A stretch of DNA of 64,000 nucleotides, taken from Toxonevra muliebris. Its lineage: Eukaryota > Arthropoda > Insecta > Diptera > Pallopteridae. This document shows, in pieces, positions 13,049 to 25,499 of this stretch. Under the pieces are notes generated by a model. That model made no database searches. It saw nothing but the letters and a program-made list of their open reading frames with translations, and was not told the DNA's origin. A program made the translations under genes and the position numbers. The stretch lies in assembly GCA_963691655.1 (NCBI GenBank), contig CAVNUY010000089.1, positions 186,001-250,000 on the forward strand, in the 5' to 3' direction. Position 1 is the stretch's first letter, and every line of letters starts with the position of its first letter.

Positions 13049-16000
13049 CGAATTTTAATTTCGAATTTAAATTTCGTATTTTAATTTCGAATTTCAATTT
13101 CGAAGTTTAATTTCGAATTTCAATTTCGAATTTAAATTTCGAATTTCAATTTCGAATTTTAATTTCGAGTTTCAATTTCGAATTTTAATTTCGAATTTTA
13201 ATTTCGAATTTTAATTTCGAATTTTAATTTCGAATTTTAATTTCGAATTTTAATTTCGAATTTTAATTTCGAATTTTAATTTCGAATTTAAATTTCGAAT
13301 TTTAATTTCGAATTTCAATTTCGAATTTTAATTTCGAATTTCAATTTCGAATTTTAATTTCGAATTTTAATTTCGAATTTTAATTTCGAATTTTAATTTC
13401 GAATTTCAATTTCGAATTTTACTTTCGAATTTTAATTTCGAATTTTAATTTCGAATTTAAATTTCGAATTTCAATTTCGAATTTTAATTTCGAATTTTAA
13501 TTTCGAATTTTTATTTCGAATTTTAATTTCGAATTTTAATTTCGAATTTTAATTTCGAATTTTAATTTCGAATTTTAATTTCGAATTTTAATTTCGAATT
13601 TTAATTTCGAATTTTAATTTCGAATTTTAATTTCGAATTTTAATTTCGAATTTCAATTTCGAATTTTAATTTCGAATTTAAATTTCGAATTTTAATTTCG
13701 AATTTCAATTTCGAATTTTAATTTCGAATTTAAATTTCGAATTTTAATTTCGAATTTCAATTTCGAATTTAAATTTCGAATTTCAATTTCGAATTTCAAT
13801 TTCGAATTTTAATTTCGAATTTTAATTTCGAATTTTAATTTCGAATTTTAATTTCGAATTTTAATTTCGAATTTTAATTTCGAATTTTAATTTCGAATTT
13901 TAATTTCGAATTTTAATTTCGAAGTTTAATTTCGAATTTCAATTTCGAATTTAAATTTCGAATTTAAATTTCGAATTTTAATTTCGAATTTTAATTTCGA
14001 ATTTCAATTTCGAATTTTAATTTCGAATTTCAATTTCGAATTTTAATTTCGAATTTCAATTTCGAATTTTAATTTCGAGTTTCAATTTCGAATTTTAATT
14101 TCGAATTTTAATTTCGAATTTAAATTTCGAATTTTAATTTTGAATTTAATTTCGAATTTTAATTTCGAATTTTAATTTCGAATTTTAATTCCGAATTTTA
14201 ATTCCGAATTTTAATTTCGAATTTTATTTTCGAATTTCAATTTCGAATTTTAATTCCGAATTTCAATTTCGAATTTAAATTTCGAATTTTAATTTCGAAT
14301 TTTAATTTCGAATTTTAATTTCGAATTTTAATTTCGAATTTCAATTTCGAATTTTAATTTCGAATTTCAATTTCGAATTTTAATTTCGAATTTTAATTTC
14401 GAATTTTAATTTCGAATTTTAATTTCGAATTTTAATTCCGAATTTTAATTCCGAATTTTAATTTCGAATTTTAATTTCGAATTTTATTTTCGAATTTCAA
14501 TTTCGAATTTTAATTCCGAATTTCAATTTCGAATTTAAATTTCGAATTTTAATTTCGAATTTCAATTTCGAATTTTAATTTCGAATTTCAATTTCGAATT
14601 TTAATTTCGAATTTCAATTTCGAATTTTAATTTCGAATTTTAATTTCGAAGTTTAATTTCGAATTTCAATTTCGAATTTTAATTCCGAATTTCAATTTCG
14701 AATTTAAATTTCGAATTTTAATTTCGAATTTCAATTTCGAATTTTAATTTCGAATTTTAATTTCGAATTTTAATTTCGAATTTAAATTTCGAATTTTAAT
14801 TTCGAATTTCAATTTCGAATTTTAATTTCGAATTTCAATTTCGAATTTTAATTTCGAATTTTAATTTCGAATTTTAATTTCGAATTTTAATTTCGAATTT
14901 CAATTTCGAATTTTAATTTCGAATTTTAATTTCGAATTTTAATTTCGAATTTTAATTTCGAATTTCAATTTCGAATTTTAATTTCGAATTTTAATTTCGA
15001 ATTTTTATTTCGAATTTTAATTTCGAATTTTAATTTCGAATTTTAATTTCGAATTTTAATTTCGAATTTTAATTTCGAATTTTAATTTCGAATTTTAATT
15101 TCGAATTTTAATTTCGAATTTTAATTTCGAATTTCAATTTCGAATTTAAATTTCGAATTTAAATTTCGAATTTTAATTTCGAATTTCAATTTCGAATTTT
15201 AATTTCGAATTTAAATTTCGAATTTTAATTTCGAATTTCAATTTCGAATTTAAATTTCGAATTTCAATTTCGAATTTCAATTTCGAATTTTAATTTCGAA
15301 TTTTAATTTCGAATTTTAATTTCGAATTTTAATTTCGAATTTTAATTTCGAATTTTAATTTCGAATTTTAATTTCGAATTTTAATTTCGAATTTTAATTT
15401 CGAATTTTAATTTCGAATTTTAATTTCGAATTTTAATTTCGAATTTCAATTTCGAATTTAAATTTCGAATTTAAATTTCGAATTTTAATTTCGAATTTTA
15501 ATTTCGAATTTCAATTTCGAATTTTAATTTCGAATTTCAATTTCGAATTTTAATTTCGAATTTCAATTTCGAATTTTAATTTCGAGTTTCAATTTCGAAT
15601 TTTAATTCCGAATTTTAATTTCGAATTTTAATTCCGAATTTTAATTCCGAATTTTAATTCCGAATTTTAATTCCGAATATTAATTCCGAATTTAAATTCC
15701 GAATTTTAATTCCGAATTTTAATTCCGAATATTAATTCCGAATTTAAATTCCCAATTTTAATTCCGAATTTTAATTCCGAATTTTAATTTCGAATTTTAA
15801 TTTCGAATTTAAATTTCGTATTTTAATTTCGAATTTCAATTTCGAAGTTTAATTTCGAATTTCAATTTCGAATTTAAATTTCGAATTTTAATTTCGAATT
15901 TTAATTTCGAGTTTCAATTTCGAATTTTAATTTCGAATTTTAATTTCGAATTTTAATTTCGAATTTTAATTTCGAATTTTAATTTCGAATTTTAATTTCG

Positions 16001-16559
16001 AATTTTAATTTCGAATTTTAATTTCGAATTTAAATTTCGAATTTTAATTTCGAATTTCAATTTCGAATTTTAATTTCGAATTTCAATTTCGAATTTTAAT
16101 TTCGAATTTTAATTTCGAATTTTAATTTCGAATTTTAATTTCGAATTTCAATTTCGAATTTTACTTTCGAATTTTAATTTCGAATTTTAATTTCGAATTT
16201 AAATTTCGAATTTCAATTTCGAATTTTAATTTCGAATTTTAATTTCGAATTTTTATTTCGAATTTTAATTTCGAATTTTAATTTCGAATTTTAATTTCGA
16301 ATTTTAATTTCGAATTTTAATTTCGAATTTTAATTTCGAATTTTAATTTCGAATTTTAATTTCGAATTTTAATTTCGAATTTTAATTTCGAATTTCAATT
16401 TCGAATTTTAATTTCGAATTTAAATTTCGAATTTTAATTTCGAATTTCAATTTCGAATTTTAATTTCGAATTTAAATTTCGAATTTTAATTTCGAATTTC
16501 AATTTCGAATTTAAATTTCGAATTTCAATTTCGAATTTCAATTTCGAATTTTAATTTCG
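13049..16559 (+). repeat. Rearranged derivative of the 4,091-bp HOR
   Basis: From 13,049 to about 14,085 the sequence replays 11,840-12,876 (landmark C13,075 against C11,866, offset 1,209) with at least one substitution (TTTTACTTTCG near 13,427). Beyond that it diverges into segments rich in TTTTATTTTCG and TTTTGAATTTAATTTCG. The region about 12,840-14,560 recurs at about 15,582-17,290. The offset is 2,742 at the CGTATTTT landmark (13,075 and 15,817) and 2,729 at the TTTTGAATTTAA landmark (14,142 and 16,871), showing a one-unit length change between the copies. Confidence 0.8.
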
Positions 16560-19500
16560 AATTTTAATTTCGAATTTTAATTTCGAATTTTAATTTCGAA
16601 TTTTAATTTCGAATTTTAATTTCGAATTTTAATTTCGAATTTTAATTTCGAAGTTTAATTTCGAATTTCAATTTCGAATTTAAATTTCGAATTTAAATTT
16701 CGAATTTTAATTTCGAATTTTAATTTCGAATTTCAATTTCGAATTTTAATTTCGAATTTCAATTTCGAATTTTAATTTCGAATTTCAATTTCGAATTTTA
16801 ATTTCGAGTTTCAATTTCGAATTTTAATTTCGAATTTTAATTTCGAATTTAAATTTCGAATTTTAATTTTGAATTTAATTTCGAATTTTAATTTCGAATT
16901 TTAATTTCGAATTTTAATTCCGAATTTTAATTCCGAATTTTAATTTCGAATTTTATTTTCGAATTTCAATTTCGAATTTTAATTCCGAATTTCAATTTCG
17001 AATTTAAATTTCGAATTTTAATTTCGAATTTTAATTTCGAATTTTAATTTCGAATTTTAATTTCGAATTTCAATTTCGAATTTTAATTTCGAATTTCAAT
17101 TTCGAATTTTAATTTCGAATTTTAATTTCGAATTTTAATTTCGAATTTTAATTTCGAATTTTAATTCCGAATTTTAATTCCGAATTTTAATTTCGAATTT
17201 TAATTTCGAATTTTATTTTCGAATTTCAATTTCGAATTTTAATTCCGAATTTCAATTTCGAATTTAAATTTCGAATTTTAATTTCGAATTTCAATTTCGA
17301 ATTTTAATTTCGAATTTTAATTTCGAATTTCAATTTCGAATTTTAATTTCGAATTTTAATTTCGAATTTCAATTTCGAATTTAAATTTCGAATTTTAATT
17401 TCGAATTTCAATTTCGAATTTTAATTTCGAATTTTAATTTCGAATTTTAATTTCGAATTTCAATTTCGAATTTTAATTTCGAATTTCAATTTCGAATTTT
17501 AATTTCGAATTTTAATTTCGAAGTTTAATTTCGAATTTCAATTTCGAATTTTAATTTCGAGTTTCAATTTCGAATTTTAATTTCGAATTTTAATTTCGAA
17601 ATTTAATTTCGAATTTTAATTTCGAATTTAATTTCGAATTTTAATTTCGAATTTTAATTTCGAATTTAAATTTCGAATTTTAATTTCGAATTTCAATTTC
17701 GAATTTTAATTTCGAATTTTAATTTCGAATTTAAATTTCGAATTTTAATTTCGAGTTTAAATTTCGAATTTTAATTTCGAATTTTAATTTCGAATTTTAA
17801 TTTCGAATTTCAATTTCGAATTTTAATTTCGAGTTTCAATTTCGAATTTTAGTTTCGAATTTCAATTTCGAATTTTAATTTCGAATTTTAATTTCGAATT
17901 TTAATTTCGAATTTCAATTTCGAATTTTAATTCCAAATTTTAATTCCGAATTTTAATTCCGAATTTTAATTTCGAATTTTAATTTCGAATTTAATTTCGA
18001 ATTTTAATTTCGAATTTCAATTTCGAATTTTAATTTCGAATTTCAATTTCGAATTTTAATTTCGAATTTTAATTTCGAATTTTAATTTCAAATTTTAATT
18101 TCGAATTTTAATTCCGAATTTTAATTCCGAATTTTAATTTCGAATTTTAATTTCGAATTTTAATTTCGAATTTTAATTTCGAATTTCAATTTCGAATTTT
18201 AATTTCGAATTTTAATTTCGAATTTTAATTCCGAATTTTAATTCCGAATTTTAATTTCGAATTTTAATTTCGAATTTTATTTTCGAATTTCAATTTCGAA
18301 TTTTAATTCCGAATTTCAATTTCGAATTTAAATTTCGAATTTTAATTGCGAATTTCAATTTCGAATTTTAATTTCGAATTTTAATTTCGAATTTTAATTT
18401 CGAATTTTAATTTCGAATTTTAATTTCGAATTTCAATTTCGAATTTTAATTTCGAATTTTAATTTCGAATTTTAATTTCGAATTTTAATTTCGAATTTCA
18501 ATTTCGAATTTTAATTTCGAATTTTAATTCCGAATTTTAATTCCGAATTTTAATTTCGAATTTTAATTTCGAATTTTAATTTCGAATTTTAATTTCGAAT
18601 TTTAATTTCGAATTTTAATTTCGAATTTTAATTTCGAATTTTAATTCCGAATTTTAATTCCGAATTTTAATTTCGAATTTTAATTTCGAATTTTATTTTC
18701 GAATTTCAATTTCGAATTTTAATTCCGAATTTCAATTTCGAATTTAAATTTCGAATTTTAATTGCGAATTTCAATTTCGAATTTTAATTTCGAATTTTAA
18801 TTTCGAATTTTAATTTCGAATTTTAATTTCGAATTTTAATTTCGAATTTCAATTTCGAATTTTAATTTCGAATTTTAATTTCGAATTTTAATTCCGAATT
18901 TTAATTCCGAATTTTAATTTCGAATTTTAATTTCGAATTTTATTTTCGAATTTCAATTTCGAATTTTAATTCCGAATTTCAATTTCGAATTTAAATTTCG
19001 AATTTTAATTGCGAATTTCAATTTCGAATTTTAATTTCGAATTTTAATTTCGAATTTTAATTTCGAATTTTAATTTCGAATTTTAATTCCGAATTTTAAT
19101 TTCGAATTTTAATTTCGAATTTTAATTTCGAATTTTAATTTCGAATTTTAATTTCGAATTTCAATTTCGAAATTTAATTTCGAATTTTAATTCCGAATTT
19201 TAATTCCGAATTTTAATTTCGAATTTTAATTTCGAATTTTAATTTCGAATTTTAATTTCGAATTTTAATTTCGAATTTTAATTTCGAATTTTAATTTCGA
19301 ATTTTAATTCCGAATTTTAATTCCGAATTTTAATTTCGAATTTTAATTTCGAATTTTATTTTCGAATTTCAATTTCGAATTTTAATTCCGAATTTCAATT
19401 TCGAATTTAAATTTCGAATTTTAATTGCGAATTTCAATTTCGAATTTTAATTTCGAATTTTAATTTCGAATTTTAATTTCGAATTTTAATTTCGAATTTT

Positions 19501-20048
19501 AATTTCGAATTTCAATTTCGAATTTTAATTTCGAATTTCAATTTCGAATTTTAATTTCGAATTTTAATTTCGAAGTTTAATTTCGAATTTCAATTTCGAA
19601 TTTTAATTTCGAGTTTCAATTTCGAATTTTAATTTCGAATTTTAATTTCGAAATTTAATTTCGAATTTTAATTTCGAATTTAATTTCGAATTTTAATTTC
19701 GAATTTCAATTTCGAATTTTAATTTCGAATTTTAATTTCGAATTTAAATTTCGAATTTTAATTTCGAATTTTAATTTCGAATTTTAATTTCGAATTTTAA
19801 TTCCGAATTTTAATTTCGAATTTTAATTTCGAATTTTAATTTCGAATTTTAATTTCGAATTTCAATTTCGAATTTTAATTTCGAGTTTCAATTTCGAATT
19901 TTAGTTTCGAATTTCAATTTCGAATTTTAATTTCGAATTTTAATTTCGAATTTTAATTTCGAATTTCAATTTCGAATTTTAATTCCGAATTTTAATTCCG
20001 AATTTTAATTCCGAATTTTAATTTCGAATTTTAATTTCGAATTTTAAT
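16560..20048 (+). repeat. ~3.66-kb higher-order repeat, copy 1
   Basis: Landmarks here recur 3,662-3,663 bp downstream: CGAAGTTT (G16,650 and G20,312; G17,520 and G21,182), TTTTGAATTTAA (16,871 and 20,533), CGAAATTTAATTTCG (G17,598 and G21,260; G19,650 and G23,313) and TTAATTGCG (18,348 and 22,011). The match starts near 16,560 and fails near 20,048, where this copy has two TTCCG units and the next copy has TTTCG. Confidence 0.87.
18240..19530 (+). repeat. Nested 663-bp doublet marked by TTAATTGCG units
   Basis: The rare unit TTTTAATTGCG occurs at 18,348, 18,764, 19,011 and 19,427. The spacings alternate 416, 247, 416, giving a 663-bp repeat present twice. The same set of four is found at 22,011, 22,427, 22,674 and 23,090, and is seen again starting at 27,915 in the 5,904-bp copy. 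Outer edges of the doublet are approximate. Confidence 0.85.
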
Positions 20049-20221
20049 TCCGAATTTTAATTCCGAATTTTAATTTCGAATTTTAATTTCGAATTTTAAT
20101 TTCGAATTTTAATTTCGAATTTCAATTTCGAATTTTAATTTCGAATTTCAATTTCGAATTTTAATTTCGAATTTTAATTTCGAATTTTAATTTCGAATTT
20201 CAATTTCGAATTTTAATTCCG

Positions 20222-23200
20222 AATTTTAATTTCGAATTTTAATTTCGAATTTTAATTTCGAATTTTAATTTCGAATTTTAATTTCGAATTTTAATTTCGA
20301 ATTTTAATTTCGAAGTTTAATTTCGAATTTCAATTTCGAATTTAAATTTCGAATTTAAATTTCGAATTTTAATTTCGAATTTTAATTTCGAATTTCAATT
20401 TCGAATTTTAATTTCGAATTTCAATTTCGAATTTTAATTTCGAATTTCAATTTCGAATTTTAATTTCGAGTTTCAATTTCGAATTTTAATTTCGAATTTT
20501 AATTTCGAATTTAAATTTCGAATTTTAATTTTGAATTTAATTTCGAATTTTAATTTCGAATTTTAATTTCGAATTTTAATTCCGAATTTTAATTCCGAAT
20601 TTTAATTTCGAATTTTATTTTCGAATTTCAATTTCGAATTTTAATTCCGAATTTCAATTTCGAATTTAAATTTCGAATTTTAATTTCGAATTTTAATTTC
20701 GAATTTTAATTTCGAATTTTAATTTCGAATTTCAATTTCGAATTTTAATTTCGAATTTCAATTTCGAATTTTAATTTCGAATTTTAATTTCGAATTTTAA
20801 TTTCGAATTTTAATTTCGAATTTTAATTCCGAATTTTAATTCCGAATTTTAATTTCGAATTTTAATTTCGAATTTTATTTTCGAATTTCAATTTCGAATT
20901 TTAATTCCGAATTTCAATTTCGAATTTAAATTTCGAATTTTAATTTCGAATTTCAATTTCGAATTTTAATTTCGAATTTTAATTTCGAATTTCAATTTCG
21001 AATTTTAATTTCGAATTTTAATTTCGAATTTCAATTTCGAATTTAAATTTCGAATTTTAATTTCGAATTTCAATTTCGAATTTTAATTTCGAATTTTAAT
21101 TTCGAATTTTAATTTCGAATTTCAATTTCGAATTTTAATTTCGAATTTCAATTTCGAATTTTAATTTCGAATTTTAATTTCGAAGTTTAATTTCGAATTT
21201 CAATTTCGAATTTTAATTTCGAGTTTCAATTTCGAATTTTAATTTCGAATTTTAATTTCGAAATTTAATTTCGAATTTTAATTTCGAATTTAATTTCGAA
21301 TTTTAATTTCGAATTTTAATTTCGAATTTAAATTTCGAATTTTAATTTCGAATTTCAATTTCGAATTTTAATTTCGAATTTTAATTTCGAATTTAAATTT
21401 CGAATTTTAATTTCGAGTTTAAATTTCGAATTTTAATTTCGAATTTTAATTTCGAATTTTAATTTCGAATTTCAATTTCGAATTTTAATTTCGAGTTTCA
21501 ATTTCGAATTTTAGTTTCGAATTTCAATTTCGAATTTTAATTTCGAATTTTAATTTCGAATTTTAATTTCGAATTTCAATTTCGAATTTTAATTCCAAAT
21601 TTTAATTCCGAATTTTAATTCCGAATTTTAATTTCGAATTTTAATTTCGAATTTTAATTTCGAATTTTAATTTCGAATTTCAATTTCGAATTTTAATTTC
21701 GAATTTCAATTTCGAATTTTAATTTCGAATTTTAATTTCGAATTTTAATTTCAAATTTTAATTTCGAATTTTAATTCCGAATTTTAATTCCGAATTTTAA
21801 TTTCGAATTTTAATTTCGAATTTTAATTTCGAATTTTAATTTCGAATTTCAATTTCGAATTTTAATTTCGAATTTTAATTTCGAATTTTAATTCCGAATT
21901 TTAATTCCGAATTTTAATTTCGAATTTTAATTTCGAATTTTATTTTCGAATTTCAATTTCGAATTTTAATTCCGAATTTCAATTTCGAATTTAAATTTCG
22001 AATTTTAATTGCGAATTTCAATTTCGAATTTTAATTTCGAATTTTAATTTCGAATTTTAATTTCGAATTTTAATTTCGAATTTTAATTTCGAATTTCAAT
22101 TTCGAATTTTAATTTCGAATTTTAATTTCGAATTTTAATTTCGAATTTTAATTTCGAATTTCAATTTCGAATTTTAATTTCGAATTTTAATTCCGAATTT
22201 TAATTCCGAATTTTAATTTCGAATTTTAATTTCGAATTTTAATTTCGAATTTTAATTTCGAATTTTAATTTCGAATTTTAATTTCGAATTTTAATTTCGA
22301 ATTTTAATTCCGAATTTTAATTCCGAATTTTAATTTCGAATTTTAATTTCGAATTTTATTTTCGAATTTCAATTTCGAATTTTAATTCCGAATTTCAATT
22401 TCGAATTTAAATTTCGAATTTTAATTGCGAATTTCAATTTCGAATTTTAATTTCGAATTTTAATTTCGAATTTTAATTTCGAATTTTAATTTCGAATTTT
22501 AATTTCGAATTTCAATTTCGAATTTTAATTTCGAATTTTAATTTCGAATTTTAATTCCGAATTTTAATTCCGAATTTTAATTTCGAATTTTAATTTCGAA
22601 TTTTATTTTCGAATTTCAATTTCGAATTTTAATTCCGAATTTCAATTTCGAATTTAAATTTCGAATTTTAATTGCGAATTTCAATTTCGAATTTTAATTT
22701 CGAATTTTAATTTCGAATTTTAATTTCGAATTTTAATTTCGAATTTTAATTCCGAATTTTAATTTCGAATTTTAATTTCGAATTTTAATTTCGAATTTTA
22801 ATTTCGAATTTTAATTTCGAATTTCAATTTCGAATTTTAATTTCGAATTTTAATTCCGAATTTTAATTCCGAATTTTAATTTCGAATTTTAATTTCGAAT
22901 TTTAATTTCGAATTTTAATTTCGAATTTTAATTTCGAATTTTAATTTCGAATTTTAATTTCGAATTTTAATTCCGAATTTTAATTCCGAATTTTAATTTC
23001 GAATTTTAATTTCGAATTTTATTTTCGAATTTCAATTTCGAATTTTAATTCCGAATTTCAATTTCGAATTTAAATTTCGAATTTTAATTGCGAATTTCAA
23101 TTTCGAATTTTAATTTCGAATTTTAATTTCGAATTTTAATTTCGAATTTTAATTTCGAATTTTAATTTCGAATTTCAATTTCGAATTTTAATTTCGAATT

Positions 23201-23711
23201 TCAATTTCGAATTTTAATTTCGAATTTTAATTTCGAAGTTTAATTTCGAATTTCAATTTCGAATTTTAATTTCGAGTTTCAATTTCGAATTTTAATTTCG
23301 AATTTTAATTTCGAAATTTAATTTCGAATTTTAATTTCGAATTTAATTTCGAATTTTAATTTCGAATTTTAATTTCGAATTTAAATTTCGAATTTTAATT
23401 TCGAATTTCAATTTCGAATTTTAATTTCGAATTTTAATTTCGAATTTAAATTTCGAATTTTAATTCCGAATTTTAATTTCGAATTTTAATTTCGAATTTT
23501 AATTTCGAATTTTAATTTCGAATTTCAATTTCGAATTTTAATTTCGAGTTTCAATTTCGAATTTTAGTTTCGAATTTCAATTTCGAATTTTAATTTCGAA
23601 TTTTAATTTCGAATTTTAATTTCGAATTTCAATTTCGAATTTTAATTCCGAATTTTAATTCCGAATTTTAATTCCGAATTTTAATTTCGAATTTTAATTT
23701 CGAATTTTAAT
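20222..23711 (+). repeat. ~3.66-kb higher-order repeat, copy 2
   Basis: Second copy of the unit described at 16,560-20,048, separated from it by about 174 bp of satellite. The offset changes from 3,662 to 3,663 between about 21,260 and 22,011, indicating a 1-bp length difference. The copy lies inside the left half of the 5,904-bp duplication, so a third version occurs at about 26,126-29,615. Confidence 0.87.
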
Positions 23712-24479
23712 TTCGAATTTTAATTTCGAATTTCAATTTCGAATTTTAATTTCGAATTTCAATTTCGAATTTTAATTTCGAATTTTAATTTCGAATTTTA
23801 ATTTCGAATTTTAATTTCGAATTTTAATTCCGAATTTTAATTCCGAATTTTAATTTCGAATTTTAATTTCGAATTTTATTTTCGAATTTCAATTTCGAAT
23901 TTTAATTCCGAATTTCAATTTCGAATTTAAATTTCGAATTTTAATTTCGAATTTCAATTTCGAATTTTAATTTCGAATTTTAGTTTCGAATTTTAATTTC
24001 GAATTTTAATTTCGAATTTCAATTTCGAATTTCAATTTCGAATTTTAATTTCGAATTTCAATTTCGAATTTTAATTTCGAATTTTAATTTCGAAGTTTAA
24101 TTTCGAATTTCAATTTCGAATTTTAATTTCGAGTTTCAATTTCGAATTTTAATTTCGAATTTTAATTTCGAAATTTAATTTCGAATTTTAATTTCGAATT
24201 TAATTTCGAATTTTAATTCCGAATTTCAATTTCGAATTTAAATTTCGAATTTTAATTTCGAATTTCAATTTCGAATTTTAATTTCGAATTTTAATTTCGA
24301 ATTTTAGTTTCGAATTTTAATTTCGAATTTTAATTTCGAATTTCAATTTCGAATTTTAATTTCGAATTTCAATTTCGAATTTTAATTTCGAATTTTAATT
24401 TCGAAGTTTAATTTCGAATTTCAATTTCGAATTTTAATTTCGAGTTTCAATTTCGAATTTTAATTTCGAATTTTAATTT

Positions 24480-24494
24480 CGAAATTAAAATTCG
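24480..24494 (-). repeat. Single inverted 13-bp unit inside the forward array
   Basis: The 15 bases read CGAAATTAAAATTCG, the exact reverse complement of the common forward string CGAATTTTAATTTCG, while units on both sides stay in forward orientation. It is followed by AAATTTAATTTCG and then a 12-bp unit, the same order as in related blocks (for example near 23,300). A local flip of one unit between TTCGAA palindromes explains it without any length change. Confidence 0.85.
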
Positions 24495-25499
24495 AAATTT
24501 AATTTCGAATTTAATTTCGAATTTTAATTTCGAATTTTAATTTCGAATTTAAATTTCGAATTTTAATTTCGAATTTCAATTTCGAATTTTAATTTCGAAT
24601 TTTAATTTCGAATTTAAATTTCGAATTTTAATTTTGAATTTAATTTCGAATTTTAATTTCGAATTTTAATTTCGAATTTAAATTTCGAATTTTAATTTCG
24701 AGTTTCAATTTCGAATTTTAATTCCGAATTTTAATTTCGAATTTTAATTCCGAATTTTAATTTCGAATTTTAATTTCGAATTTTATTTTCGAATTTCAAT
24801 TTCGAATTTTAATTTCGAATTTAAATTTCGTATTTTAATTTCGAATTTCAATTTCGAAGTTTAATTTCGAATTTTAATTTCGAATTTCAATTTCGAATTT
24901 TAATTTCGAATTTTAATTTCGAATTTAAATTTCGAATTCTAATTTCGAATCTAATTTCGAATTTTAATTTCGAATTTTAATTTCGAATTTCAATTTCGAA
25001 TTTTAATTTCGAATTTTAATTTCGAATTTAATTTCGAATTTTAATTTCGAATTTTAATTTCGAATTTTAATTCCGAATTTTAATTCCGAATTTTAATTTC
25101 GAATTTTAATTTCGAATTTTAATTTCGAATTTCAATTTCGAATTTTAATTTCGAATTTTAATTTCGAATTTTAATTTCGAATTTAAATTTCGAATTTTAA
25201 TTTCGAATTTAAATTTCGAATTTTAATTTCGAATTTCAATTTCGAATTTTAATTTCGAATTTTAATTTCGAATTTTAATTTCGAATTTTAATTTCGAATT
25301 TTAATTTCGAATTTTAATTTCGAATTTTAATTTCGAATTTTAATTCCGAATTTTAATTCCGAATTTTAATTTCGAATTTTAATTTCGAATTTTATTTTCG
25401 AATTTCAATTTCGAATTTTAATTTCGAGTTTCAATTTCGAATTTTAATTTCGAATTTTAATTTCGAAATTTAATTTCGAATTTTAATTTCGAATTTAAT

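Larger units (their letters stand above)
19596..25499 (+). repeat. 5,904-bp higher-order repeat, copy 1
   Basis: Tandem duplication. Landmarks recur 5,904 bp apart: CGAAGTTT (20,312 and 26,216), TTTTGAATTTAA (20,533 and 26,437), the single-unit inversion (24,480 and 30,384), CGTATTTT (24,829 and 30,733) and TTGCG (22,011 and 27,915). Upstream of about 25,685 the offset is 5,905 (19,613 and 25,518) because of a 1-bp deletion in copy 2. The left edge lies near 19,596, where the flanks of the two copies stop agreeing. Confidence 0.92.
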
